Of a stretch of 64,000 nt of DNA, positions 54,556-64,000 are shown one piece after another. Positions within the stretch are counted from its first letter, which is position 1, and the number at the start of each line of letters is the position of its first letter. Under the pieces are notes generated by a model that was given only the letters and a program-made list of their open reading frames with translations, had not been told where the DNA came from and did no database searches. The position numbers and the translations under genes were made by a program. This DNA comes from Bugula neritina (Eukaryota > Bryozoa > Gymnolaemata > Cheilostomatida > Bugulidae), in NCBI GenBank assembly GCA_964035545.1, contig OZ037765.1, forward strand, positions 22,762,495 to 22,826,494. The letters run 5' to 3'.

Positions 54556-55046
54556 TGGAACTAGGTTCTTTAGTTATGATTTTATTATAAGTTTTAGTTT
54601 AGTATTGTCTACAAAATTGCAAAACCCATTATACCAACGATTGTTTTTATCTGAAAATACTGAATTAGTATTGCTATTAAACTCGGTTTCAATGAAATGA
54701 AAATAGATTCTTGTAATTATAATAACGTCTCCCGCCACTAACCACGTGATAATCACGTGTTATAAACTAAATCTTTGATTCGAGAGACAAAACTATAACT
54801 TGCTTCACATTGACGTCTCTTTGTTAAAAATCATCACCATATATGAACTTGCTGTAAACAAATTCTATTTCTCAACTTCTGTTGAACGGTTTATAAAATT
54901 ACACTGTACCTGTGTACCATTTATGCAGTTGCAGTGAGTGTGACTCTCAGTCAGTGAAAGTGGTTTGATCAGCACGAGTTCATGTTTCTTCACCTTTGAA
55001 ATTATAGCTTTTATGTTTTTCCAATAAGCTTTCATAGGCACAATAA
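54556..55046. promoter_or_regulatory. Bidirectional promoter region, ORC1 / PRPF38A
   Basis: Only 491 bp separate the start codons of ORC1 (minus) and PRPF38A (plus), so both promoters must lie here unless an undetected 5' exon lies further away. Two CACGTG E-boxes (54743-54748 and 54754-54759) form a 17-base palindrome. Just to the left, TCCCGCC at 54730-54736 reads GGCGGGA on the ORC1 strand, resembling an E2F core. E2F control of ORC1 is known in flies and mammals; binding here is inference. No TATA box is obvious at a fixed distance. Confidence 0.6.
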
Positions 55047-58000
55047 ATGGCCAACCGAACAGTCAAGGATGCCCACACAATTAAAGGAACAAATCCACAA
55101 TATTTAATAGAAAAAATAATACGAACCAGAATCTACGAATCTAAATTTTGGAAAGAACAATGCTTTGCGCTATCTGGTGAGTTTAACCAAATTTAACTAA
55201 TGGCTAACAGCAGAAGCGATGACTACCGCAGTCAGCAGTATTGTCATTGGCACCAAAGTCTAAAAAGCCTGACCATGAAACGATAGCCAATTATCAATAG
55301 ACAATAACTATAAGTATAAGACTTAAGTATAACTAGAAGTAGAAGACTAGAAATATTATATTTAGTATAACTATAACTCATACTCATAGTCATACTCACA
55401 GTGCTGCTGATAATGATATTGTCACTCACACTGTCAGTGATAACTGATAGTGATAGTGAGACGGACGTCATAGTCTAATAATAGTCATAGTGATAGTCTG
55501 ATATTCATACTAATACTAATAGTAATACTATAGTAATAGTAATACTAATAGCGATTAAGTTAAGGTACTGAGACCGTACTGGTAGTGATGATATTGGCAA
55601 TGGCACTCACATCAAAATAGCAGTAGAACTGCATGCTACTGCATATAATTATAAGCATAAATTCAAATTGTTTATTTAATTTTCATTTATTGATAAATTT
55701 TAACTTTTAAGTATACTGTAACTTTAGTATAACTATTACTATTAGTATAAGGTAGCATAATTATAATGATGATAAATTTAAATTGATATAATTTTAAATT
55801 TATAATTGAAAATTATACTTAGTCTTACTCTTAGGGGTACACTCACAGTAGTCGTAGAAGCAAATATTATAATTATATATAAATTGATTATGTAAATTAT
55901 AACAATTGAGTACTATTAAATTTGCAAAGGTTCATTTTCATTTTGCATACCAATAACTGAATAAGAAGCTTTTTCTGATGGAGGTTCCATTTTTGCCTCA
56001 TAGGAGCCAGAGGAAATTACTCTTGTGGCGACATCAGATCTAGATACCTAATTACTAATAAATGTGAAAATTATATCTATGATTCTAATATTATTCATTT
56101 TAGTTTATTATTATGACCTTGCAATTTATTATTATGATTAAAATTCAGATATTGATTATTGTTATTCTAATATTTGTTATGATATCAATTAGCCATATAT
56201 AATTTTAAATGTTTAATGAAAAGATTCTAAATGATAATATCATAAATTTTAAAGCATATTTTGGCAAATTTAGCTGTCATTAGTAGTTCTTAAAAGTAAT
56301 GATGATGTTACTTCCAATAAAGTGTATAATATACACTACATAGCTTGGCTGATAAAAATGTTTTATAAAAAAATGTTGTATATTTTATATATTAATAAAT
56401 ATATAGGCAGGTAGGTGTGTGCCATATTTTATCTCATCATCAGTTATATTAAATAAAAGTTGGGGTTTTAGTTTCTATTATATATTAGTTTTGTTTTGGT
56501 AAGTTCCTTACTATTTAGCAACTTTTGTATAGTTTATTATAGGTTTTTATACATGAATCCATATGATGTAGTGCCTTAGAGGCTGATGAATGAAATAAAT
56601 ATTTGTTGTAGCTGAGCTGTTAGTTGATAAAGCTATGGAGTTGCGGTATGTTGGTGGACACTTTGGTGGCAATGTTAAGCCAACCCCATTTCTCTGCCTC
56701 ATTCTGAAGATGTTGCAAATTCAACCTGACAAGGACATAATTATTGAGTTTATAAAGAACGATCACAAGTAAGTTGTCAGCTTTGAATTTGGATTTTATT
56801 TTAATGAGTGTTTGAATCTTTTGGTGAATCTTTTTTACCTTGTTCTAGGTATGTCCGGGCATTGGGTGCATTCTACATGCGTATGACAGGCTCCTCTCTG
56901 GATTGCTACAAATATCTTGAGCCTCTACTCAATGATTACAGAAAAGTCCGTTTCCAAAATAAAATGGGAGGTAAAAAGCATAGGCTCCATAAAATATAGA
57001 GCTGTGAAGTTTGTGTTTTATTCTTTTCAAGTTTATTCATTTATAAGTTTTACTTTCTGTGCGCTATTTCAGAGTTCGAGTTACTTAAAATGGATGAATT
57101 TATTGACTCTTTACTGCAAGAAGACAGAGTCTGTGATTGCATACTACCAAGAATTCAGAAGAGGCTGATTTTGGAAGAAAATAACGAACTTGATCCCCGT
57201 ATAAGTGCACTAGATGACGATATGGATGACATTGAAAGTTCAGATGAAGAAGGAGAAGTTAGGGTAAGCGTTGTAGATTGATGAGAAAACTTATTTTTAG
57301 TTGGGTACCAAAAGAAATCACAAATTGTAGGTACGTTGTTTTAAATTAAAACATTTTTTTTCAACAAGATTGTATTTGCTACCAACAGAGCTTGATTTTA
57401 GACATTGTAAAAGGCTACAGAAAGAGCTGTTATTTTTTTTCAGAGAATGGTTTTTTGTACCCAGGTTGTAATTAAAATACCGTCCATATTGTGCAGTTTT
57501 ACTTAATAGTCTTATCAGTAGGTTACTTTATTTCCGATATAATTTTATATTCTTTAGGAAATGGCACGGGAGAAGGAGAGTCCACATAAAAGATCCCCCA
57601 CTAGAAGGCGTAGTAGATCTCCTGTAGCAAACAGGCGTAGATCTCGGGAGAGACATGATAGAGACCGAGATAGACATAGAAGGAGTCGCTCGAGAGATCG
57701 GGATAGAAAACGACCTAGATCTAGGTCACCTAGACGCTCAGATCGTTCAAGGTTTGTGAAATTATATGTACATCTGTTTAGAATATTGCATAAACCAACA
57801 GCTCTATGTTAATGTCATCTTGCAATTATAAACATTCCAATTCATGGCAAGTAAAGCTATATTTAGCAAATTTACCTAAGGAGAATTCTGCATTCTTAAT
57901 GTTGTCAGACCGGCTATCAACACCAACCATGATAACTTTGATAATGCCTTGGCAAAATTGCACCAAGTCAACCCCAATGTTGGAGTTGCTTCAACAGTGA

Positions 58001-58666
58001 GCAACTTAATTTCTGGGTCTCTAATAGTTTTCAAAATGAGTAGTAGCACAATCCCATATCATGAGCAGAAATCAGTGTAATGAAATGAGCCTATTTCAAA
58101 TGTCAAACTTCTTATTTACACAAAATTCGCTTCAGTTCAAGTTAGAACAACTCTCAAGTATACAGTAGTCTACCTAATGTATACACAGATGGATGAAAAC
58201 TACAAATTTCTTTTAATATTATGAAAACATGCAATGAGTTAGGATTATAAAATGTAGGGGCTTATAAACTGCTTTCAAGTGCCAAGAGTAGACTGTCGAA
58301 GTTTAGCCTTTCAATGCATAAAAAGCTGCTAGCAAAAACATGATCAATTTATAAGATTCTCCTATTGAATTTTATAATTTTTTCACATTGGTCATTTGGT
58401 GCAATTAAATATTGCAGATGGATTACTTTTTTTCTAACTAGGTACAGCGTTTTTAAAATCTAGATCATAATAGAAATATTTTTCTTTAACAAGCATAATT
58501 TATCTTGCCTATCCAAACATTCATCAAATATTAAATTTGATGTTTCAGCAGACGGCACAGGTCAAGGTCAAGAGACAGAGGAGGTGCGGCTAGCAAAGAT
58601 CAACTAGACATCAAAGAAGCAAACGCACTTAGGGCTAAACTTGGCCTTGCACCATTGAGGCCATGA
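55047..58666 (+). CDS. PRPF38A: Pre-mRNA-splicing factor 38A
   Basis: Exons: 55047-55176, 56612-56768, 56849-56970, 57073-57263, 57558-57751, 58549-58666; phases 1,2,1,0,2; 303 aa (human 312). It begins MANRTVKDAHTIKGTNPQYL, almost identical to human PRPF38A, then KIIRTRIYESKFWKE, VGGHFGGNVKPTPFLCL, KMLQIQPDKDIIIEFIKN, ALGAFYMRMTG, CYKYLEPLLNDYRK, and an acidic DDDMDDIESSDEEGE. An RS-rich tail of alternating Arg/Ser/Asp follows, ending ANALRAKLGLAPLRP. In other organisms it is a component of the spliceosomal B complex needed for activation. It is the only clear plus-strand cellular gene in the window, divergent from ORC1 and convergent with RPL14. Intron 1 (1.4 kb) carries degenerate repeat islands. 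Confidence 0.95.
55290..55850. repeat. Degenerate 6-base repeat island in PRPF38A intron 1
   Basis: Drifting hexamer words (ACTCATAGTCATACTCA, GTGATAGTGATAG, ACTAATAGTAATACTA) of the same kind as at 8.1-8.5 kb and 20.9-22.0 kb. No coding content. Confidence 0.65.
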
Positions 58667-58728
58667 TTAATTCTATTTTGCTCTTGTATATATTATGCTG
58701 CATATTTAGCTTGTAAATACTACTAACT

Positions 58729-58756
58729 AATAAATGAAATACGATCTTCAAATAAA
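58729..58756 (+). terminator. PRPF38A polyadenylation signals
   Basis: AATAAA occurs at 58729-58734 and again at 58751-58756, 63 and 85 bases after the PRPF38A stop codon. Cleavage after either would place the mRNA end at or inside the 3' end of the convergent RPL14 gene. Confidence 0.65.
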
Positions 58757-58783
58757 TAAATCAGCAAATGATTTTTAGTATTT

Positions 58784-58789
58784 TTTATT
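58784..58789 (-). terminator. RPL14 polyadenylation signal
   Basis: AATAAA on the minus strand, 22 bases after the RPL14 stop codon. This gives the very short 3' UTR usual for ribosomal protein mRNAs. Confidence 0.65.
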
Positions 58790-58810
58790 AATTTTCAGGA
58801 GGATACAAAA

Positions 58811-60304
58811 CTATTTCTTAGATTTCAGGATCTTGTTAGCTTTTCCATACAATTGGCTCTGCATTCCCCTTCTGGCTTGTTTAGCCTTCATTAGTTTGAA
58901 TCTGAAATACACAGGCCGGAAAATATATTATTCAGTACTCAAGCAAAAAAATTCATAAAATAACCTAAATAATTGCATTATACAAATTTGATAATTTAGA
59001 TTTGTAGAATAAGATACAAAATGTTTAATCAACCTAAAGCTTAACTTGTAGTCACTATTCTATGTTAATTCCAAAAAAAACTCTTTAGTTTACCAAGCTT
59101 TTAAAACTTGCCTGTCAAAATCACTCATGACAGCTCTTGCAGCCATAGCTTCCTGTCTTTTAGCCCAACTGCTTTCAGCCCACTTTGATGTAATATCAGC
59201 TTTATTCCAGGCTTTGGTGACTGTGCCAGTTCTTGCTCCAGGGCCAACTTTGACTACATATTTTGTCAATTGAAGAGCTTTAAAGTTGGCAACATGTCTT
59301 GCGACACCACTGCATGGACCATCAACTAGAGCTCTGCAATTACAAAGGGCAATGTACAAAAATTATTTCATTGTCCCTTTAGATACAAATTGGTTAAAAT
59401 TTACTGAGTAAACCGATTTCAACAATGTCAGTTTAGATAAGCTGTACTAAAAGTACCTTGTTATTTGACAAATACTAAAATTTTAACAAAACACGTCCTT
59501 GTACCAATCAAACGTTGGTTGACAGAAAGCTTCATTGATTGAGATCTTTTAAATGTACCTTTAATAGGGTAGTTAATAGCTCAACTCAAAAACATTAAGT
59601 CTAATAATTTTATAGCTATTTCACTGCTAGTATCGGACTATTTTTGCACACTTTTACAAGATATACATGAATTCGCAGTGGGGTTTACACAAACACTTGT
59701 CAATTCCCTTCTATTAAAATATCAAGAAACTATCAGCATTCAATCCTAAAAGTAATATTAATATAAATATTTATATTATGAGGCATTAATTTTAAATGAT
59801 TAAATCTTAATCATGACGCTTAGGGCTAGAATTTTAGAAATTTAGCACTTATAGTTCACACATAGTCCCTTAGAGTTAGTGCATATTCATACTGACAGGA
59901 TGAGTGATAGTGATACCCATCCTCACATCCTGTCAGACTCAGTGTCTGGGCATTGTGCCTATAGCTATAACTACAAGTATAAAGTATATCACCTACACAC
60001 ACGATACAAATTTTATTAGTATTGCTACTAGCAGTAGAATCATAGCCGGATGCAAAACACTACTATCAAAATGAGTATGGCAGTGACTAACATTTATATT
60101 TACTTTTAGTAATAAAAAGTTAGCAATCGTCATCGTAATAGTAATTCTAGTCAACAATTTGAGTTACAATTGGTGCTAATAAAAGAAATATATACGATAC
60201 CTGTTTTGATCTAGAACATCTACAATCACAGCCAATTTTCCCTTGCTTGGTCCTGCTGATACAAATGCCACACGGCCTATTTCTACAAACTTTTCATAGC
60301 CCAT
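58811..60304 (-). CDS. RPL14: 60S ribosomal protein L14 (eL14)
   Basis: Exons (minus): 60304-60201, 59333-59112, 58901-58811; 138 aa. The start [20 protein letters not shown] aligns with the KOW-type N-terminus of eL14 (FVEVGRVAYVSFGP in human). [20 protein letters not shown] is the family signature, followed by [29 protein letters not shown] and a Lys-rich end. It is a structural protein of the large ribosomal subunit. The intron between exons 2 and 3 starts with GC (AG|GCAAGT) instead of GT; the frame and family alignment ([12 protein letters not shown]) leave no better GT site. Exon 1 ends just before a degenerate repeat-bearing intron. Confidence 0.96.
59880..60180. repeat. Degenerate repeat words in RPL14 intron 1
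   Basis: Short drifting words (GAGTGATAGTGATACCCATC, CATCCTGTCAGACTCAGTGT, ATCGTCATCGTAATAGTAAT) of the island type seen elsewhere. A small inverted pair, TGACAGGATG at 59894 and CATCCTGTCA near 59926, is included. Confidence 0.5.
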
Positions 60305-60656
60305 TTTGCTATGGTTGAATATGAACCACCGTTATCCTAGCGTGTTCAAAAAGAAAAGAAGGAGCATGCGTATTAAAAGTATTTCTGGTATCCGGTTTGC
60401 GTCGGTGTGGTAATACAACTCTAAAGGTAGTTGCTCCAAACTTGATACCTCTGCAGGTTTTACTAAAATTGTTTTAATATGAAATAATAGTATAAAATAA
60501 AAAAATATAGTAGTGTGAGTTTCATTTTAGTGCTTTGGCTCACATGGACTGCCCAAAAGCTGTTTAAGATTGCAAGCCCAGTCATGAAAAGTAAGGTATT
60601 GCAATATTATAGTTTTGGTACTACTTGTTACAATATAAATAGATTAAGTTAGTAAG

Positions 60657-60719
60657 TTATTTAATGTATATGGCATATAACTCATGCTGTATGGGTTATA
60701 TGCCATATACATTAAATAA
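60657..60719. repeat. Near-perfect 29-bp inverted repeat, 5-base loop
   Basis: TTATTTAATGTATATGGCAT continuing to CTCAT (60657-60685) is mirrored by ATGGGTTATATGCCATATAC continuing to AATAA (60691-60719). The arms differ by a single base, which would pair as G:T in RNA. The loop is GCTGT. It could be a foldback element or a hairpin-RNA precursor; nothing decides between these. Confidence 0.9.
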
Positions 60720-61716
60720 TACAATAGTCAAATGCTGCATTAATTGCTGTGAAATAATATTCATAGCATGAATAATTGTAGCTCTTCTTTTCTCAAATAT
60801 AGCTCCTATATAATATATACTGCCATACGTCTACTATAGCTTTTTGCAGTTTAATTAAGATAGATTCTTTGAAATAAATCAAGTATCATGAAGACTTTTT
60901 GATAAATTGTGTAATTTTATTTTGTTATAAATTGATCATTTCTATTGAAAATAATTACTATCAGTTGCATAAATATCAAACAATTCTTAGAGCACTTACA
61001 AAAAAAGACTAAAAATAGGAGGCAAATTTTGGTGGATCGTGTAGGCTGTAGTCTATTTATAGCTATTAGCAATGCCAAACTTTTCCAACCAAAGCTAGGT
61101 TGTGTCTTCACTACACCACCAGTGCAACAAGAGTGCTAAAATCAGATGTGTTAAAAGCTTATTCTCGGTTGCAATTACACTTCGCATTCAAATTACTTAA
61201 ATTGGCTTAAGAAACATATATATGCCAAGCTGTACTCTTTACTGTTTTATAAAATACTAGCAATTCTAATCAACAATACATCTGACCCTGTCACTAAAAG
61301 TATTTTAACAACATAATGCATGTGGGAAAATAAAATGAGAAAATGATCATCTTTATAAAATTAGGTTTAAGGATTGATGGCTTGATTATAAAGTATTTTT
61401 ATGGTAATTTAAATTGGCTCCTGGCCTGATTTGATGAAATGTTATTGGATGAAATCCTAATGGGGGATGAGTTACTAATTAAATCTAAACCCAAAAAGCA
61501 TTGAAGAAATGTATGTTATTTAGAAAAATACATTTGCAATTTTACTAACATTTTTTCAGCAATTTTACTATTTATTTGTTACATTTGTAAAGAGTTGATA
61601 GTTTCATTTTTTATAGTATACCTTTTCTTTTAAAATTTATTTGTTAATACTATACTACTAGCATAGGTTGTGGTGTCATATCATGTACATGGTATAGCTG
61701 CAAATAGATGTTATAC

Positions 61717-62025
61717 CAGGGATGTCCAACCTTTTTGGAGCGAAAGCTATTAAAATGGAATATTGTAAACTTTAGCTAGAGCTTGGGGTCATGGCATCAG
61801 TATTTGTCAAATTACTTTATTCCAAATTCCTATGAAGTCTCAATTATAATTACTGCAGACTGCATTGTTTTTAGCATGTATATATAAATATGACATTTAA
61901 AAGGTGGTTTTTCCACTCTAATATATGTATGCTAAATAATTTTATTTTTTAGACTTTTGAGGGCCACATAAATGTAAGCTGGGGCCCCCTCTCTCAATCT
62001 GGCTCTTGGGCTCACTTGTTGGACT
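61717..62025. mobile_element. hAT-like MITE remnant
   Basis: It starts CAGGGATGTCCAACCTTTTT, very like the CAGGGGTGTCCAACC termini of many hAT non-autonomous elements. The far side carries GGGCCCCCTCTCTCAATCTG and then GGCTCTTGGGCTCACTTGTT-GGA, a decayed counterpart of the opposite end. No clean 8-base target duplication and no transposase are visible. Base composition at both ends stands out from the A+T-rich flanks. Confidence 0.45.
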
Positions 62026-64000
62026 AAAATAATATTTACATCAGCCAATGTTAAAGGAAAGGATTCTTCCAAAGTGAAAATGGTTATTTACTTAGAACCC
62101 AGAAGGCTGCTGAAACATTATGCCGCATGATTCCTATGATTTCCATTAAACATCTATTAGCCTATTAGCCTTTAGGTAACTAGAAATAAATAATACTACT
62201 TTAACACTCTCTGTTAAAGGTAAGGACTTAAGTTTATATTACAATGGCTGAATAGGATTATCAAATGTAAATGCTAATGCTACCTTTGTATTTGCCCTCA
62301 TTGCTCAAACATTGCCTTGTCTAGGCTCTAAGCTGTGATTTAAATGTTTATGTAATTCAATTGGTAGTTGATTGCTTGTGATAAAAGAATAGTATAATGC
62401 ACATGTGCTAATCAAACACTTATAAACTTTTGCATCAGCAACTAAAAACAGTTAGCTGCATTTATATCATCAGCACTGTATAACTAACAGCTCTTAAACA
62501 ACTTTTATACAAACCTATACTGTTGGATTATAATATTGCATTTCCCATTACCTTTCATATGAAGTTATTGTAAGTATAATAAAATTATTGTTTTAAACTT
62601 CATTATAAGTTTAGGATTCATATTTTGAAATATTCTTGTGCATTTTTAATTTACAGTGTTCTAAGAATACGACTTAAGTTTGGTATTGGAGATACTGTAT
62701 TTAATATTTATTAAAGCACATATAAAATTCAAGCTGTTTGCTCCTTCTCCATAATAAGATTTACATTATAGGTGTGAATGTCCATTAGTCAATATATTTT
62801 GAGGTATTCAATAGCAGCATAAGCTATTTGTACTCAACACTATACAATGGCTCAGAATTTGGATTATAAAAAGTAATTGTTATGTTATTTGGATACCACA
62901 CAGCTTTGCAGCCGTTAGTTATCTCTGATTTGTCAGACAATGTTCAACTTACACCTGCTGGCAGCCGTACAGAAGTTTTTGTAAAACAAAACATTGAACT
63001 ATTAAGTAGTTTTATTATTACAATCATCTTAATTTTTTCAAATAGAACAAACTAGTGGAGGATTATTTGCAGTGAAAACTCAAGATACAAAAATGTAAGT
63101 TATGTCAGAATATATAAGAATAAGCAGTAAAATCTGTTAGCTCTATAGTATAGTTGAAATAGCCTGAGGGCCAAGGCATAAATTAAAAGTTAAACAAATG
63201 GTTAATCATTGTATATGTAGTATAAAAGGTTTTAATGTTAGCGGTACATGCCGCAATGGCATTGCATAGTTTAAGTGTGATTTTATAATTTCAAGCTTCA
63301 AGGTTGAAGGTTTTAGCAGGGTGGGAGGTTTGCTTCACACATATATTATTCATAAATATAGAAAAAGTAATATAAAAGCTATTATAAAAATTATATTTGT
63401 TCACTTATTGCTTTAAAATGGTAGTATGTACTGCTTTGGAGAACATTTAAGATAGTCAAAATAAGGTAAATCTATATTTAAGAATAAAATTAAACTGGTT
63501 CCAATTTTTGACATCAATATTTCATAAAATGAGCGGCTAAATCTGAGCTAGCTCTAATATTTACCAATAAGCACAAGCAAAGAAACTAATTTAAAATTCT
63601 ACCAATATTGGAAAACTTATTTTCTGGTAGTGTTAATATATATTGAAAAATTGATTGCTTGCAAACTATATGCACAAGTGTATGTAATTGATGTCATTGC
63701 AACTTATGAAAAACAATAATCTTTAGTTTTCAATTATTCTAGCATATAAAACTCTCAGTGAGGCTGTCACACTGTTGCTGGCTTTACTAGTTTGGACGTA
63801 GATATGCTACATGACTATTGCATTATAATGGAGTCTTGAATATCATTTCATTGTTTTGTTGGTTGACACAACTGTCTAATGACACGGGTTTGTGTAAGCT
63901 GCTCTACTCGAGTTTCTTCTGACTTGGAATTTTATGATTTGATCATTAAAACGGTGGCAGCTTTATTCATTTGTCAGTGACATTTCAAAATGGAGACAAA

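Larger units (their letters stand above)
60305..64000. other. Right-hand 3.7 kb, no gene confidently recognised
   Basis: The sequence upstream of RPL14 (minus) contains its promoter, then mostly A+T-rich DNA with a hairpin (60657-60719) and a hAT-like remnant (61717-62025). A plus-strand open segment at 62922-62983 lies between a good acceptor (TTTGCAG) and a donor (GTAAAA) and could be an exon of a gene continuing right. It matches nothing I recognise. Confidence 0.45.

Noticed and set aside
57806-58000. Plus-strand frame after the RS-domain exon
   Set aside because: It lies in the last PRPF38A intron; the accepted splice gives a clean in-frame terminal exon at 58549.
62055-62135. Short plus-strand frame with KGKDSSKVKMVIYLEP
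   Set aside because: Fewer than 30 codons, no partner exon and no recognised family.

Overview
This is a stretch of an animal nuclear genome. It is strongly A+T-rich and intron-rich, with GT-AG introns mostly 100-1500 bp long. No ribosome binding sites, operons or other bacterial features are present. The gene set (FAM193, ABTB2/ABTB3, ORC1 with a BAH domain, PRPF38A, ribosomal eL14) points to a metazoan. Protein divergence and base composition suggest an invertebrate, possibly an early-branching one, but the species cannot be read from the sequence. Nearly all genes had to be assembled by hand from short exons; every junction used below keeps the reading frame.

Layout, left to right. (1) 543-8921, minus: FAM193 homologue, twelve exons, 3' part off the left edge. 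(2) 10368-18743, minus: thirteen exons joining a disordered cytosolic region, one transmembrane segment and a carboxylesterase/cholinesterase-like ectodomain with an apparently intact catalytic triad, the architecture of neurotactin. (3) 18.7-23.7 kb: intergenic, with an AT microsatellite and large islands of degenerate 6-base repeats. (4) 23696-32260, minus: ABTB2/ABTB3 (BTBD11) homologue, sixteen exons, complete, with a tRNA-like SINE fragment in an intron. (5) 32.3-38.9 kb: no recognised gene. (6) 38869-40628: complete Tc1/mariner-type element with identical 27-bp ends and a dead transposase. (7) 41417-54555, minus: ORC1, 24 exons, complete, with a long Ser/Thr-Pro-rich linker. (8) 55047-58666, plus: PRPF38A, complete. 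(9) 58811-60304, minus: ribosomal protein eL14, complete, with one GC-AG intron. (10) 60.3-64 kb: mostly unrecognised, with a long hairpin and a hAT-like remnant.

The genes are unrelated housekeeping or signalling genes rather than a pathway. The densest part is ORC1-PRPF38A-RPL14: ORC1 and PRPF38A start head to head 491 bp apart and probably share a promoter region, while PRPF38A and RPL14 end tail to tail 144 bp apart. The most unusual protein is the type II membrane esterase-like protein at 10.4-18.7 kb. Non-coding curiosities are several long inverted repeats and the dispersed hexamer-like islands, which recur in introns and intergenic DNA.
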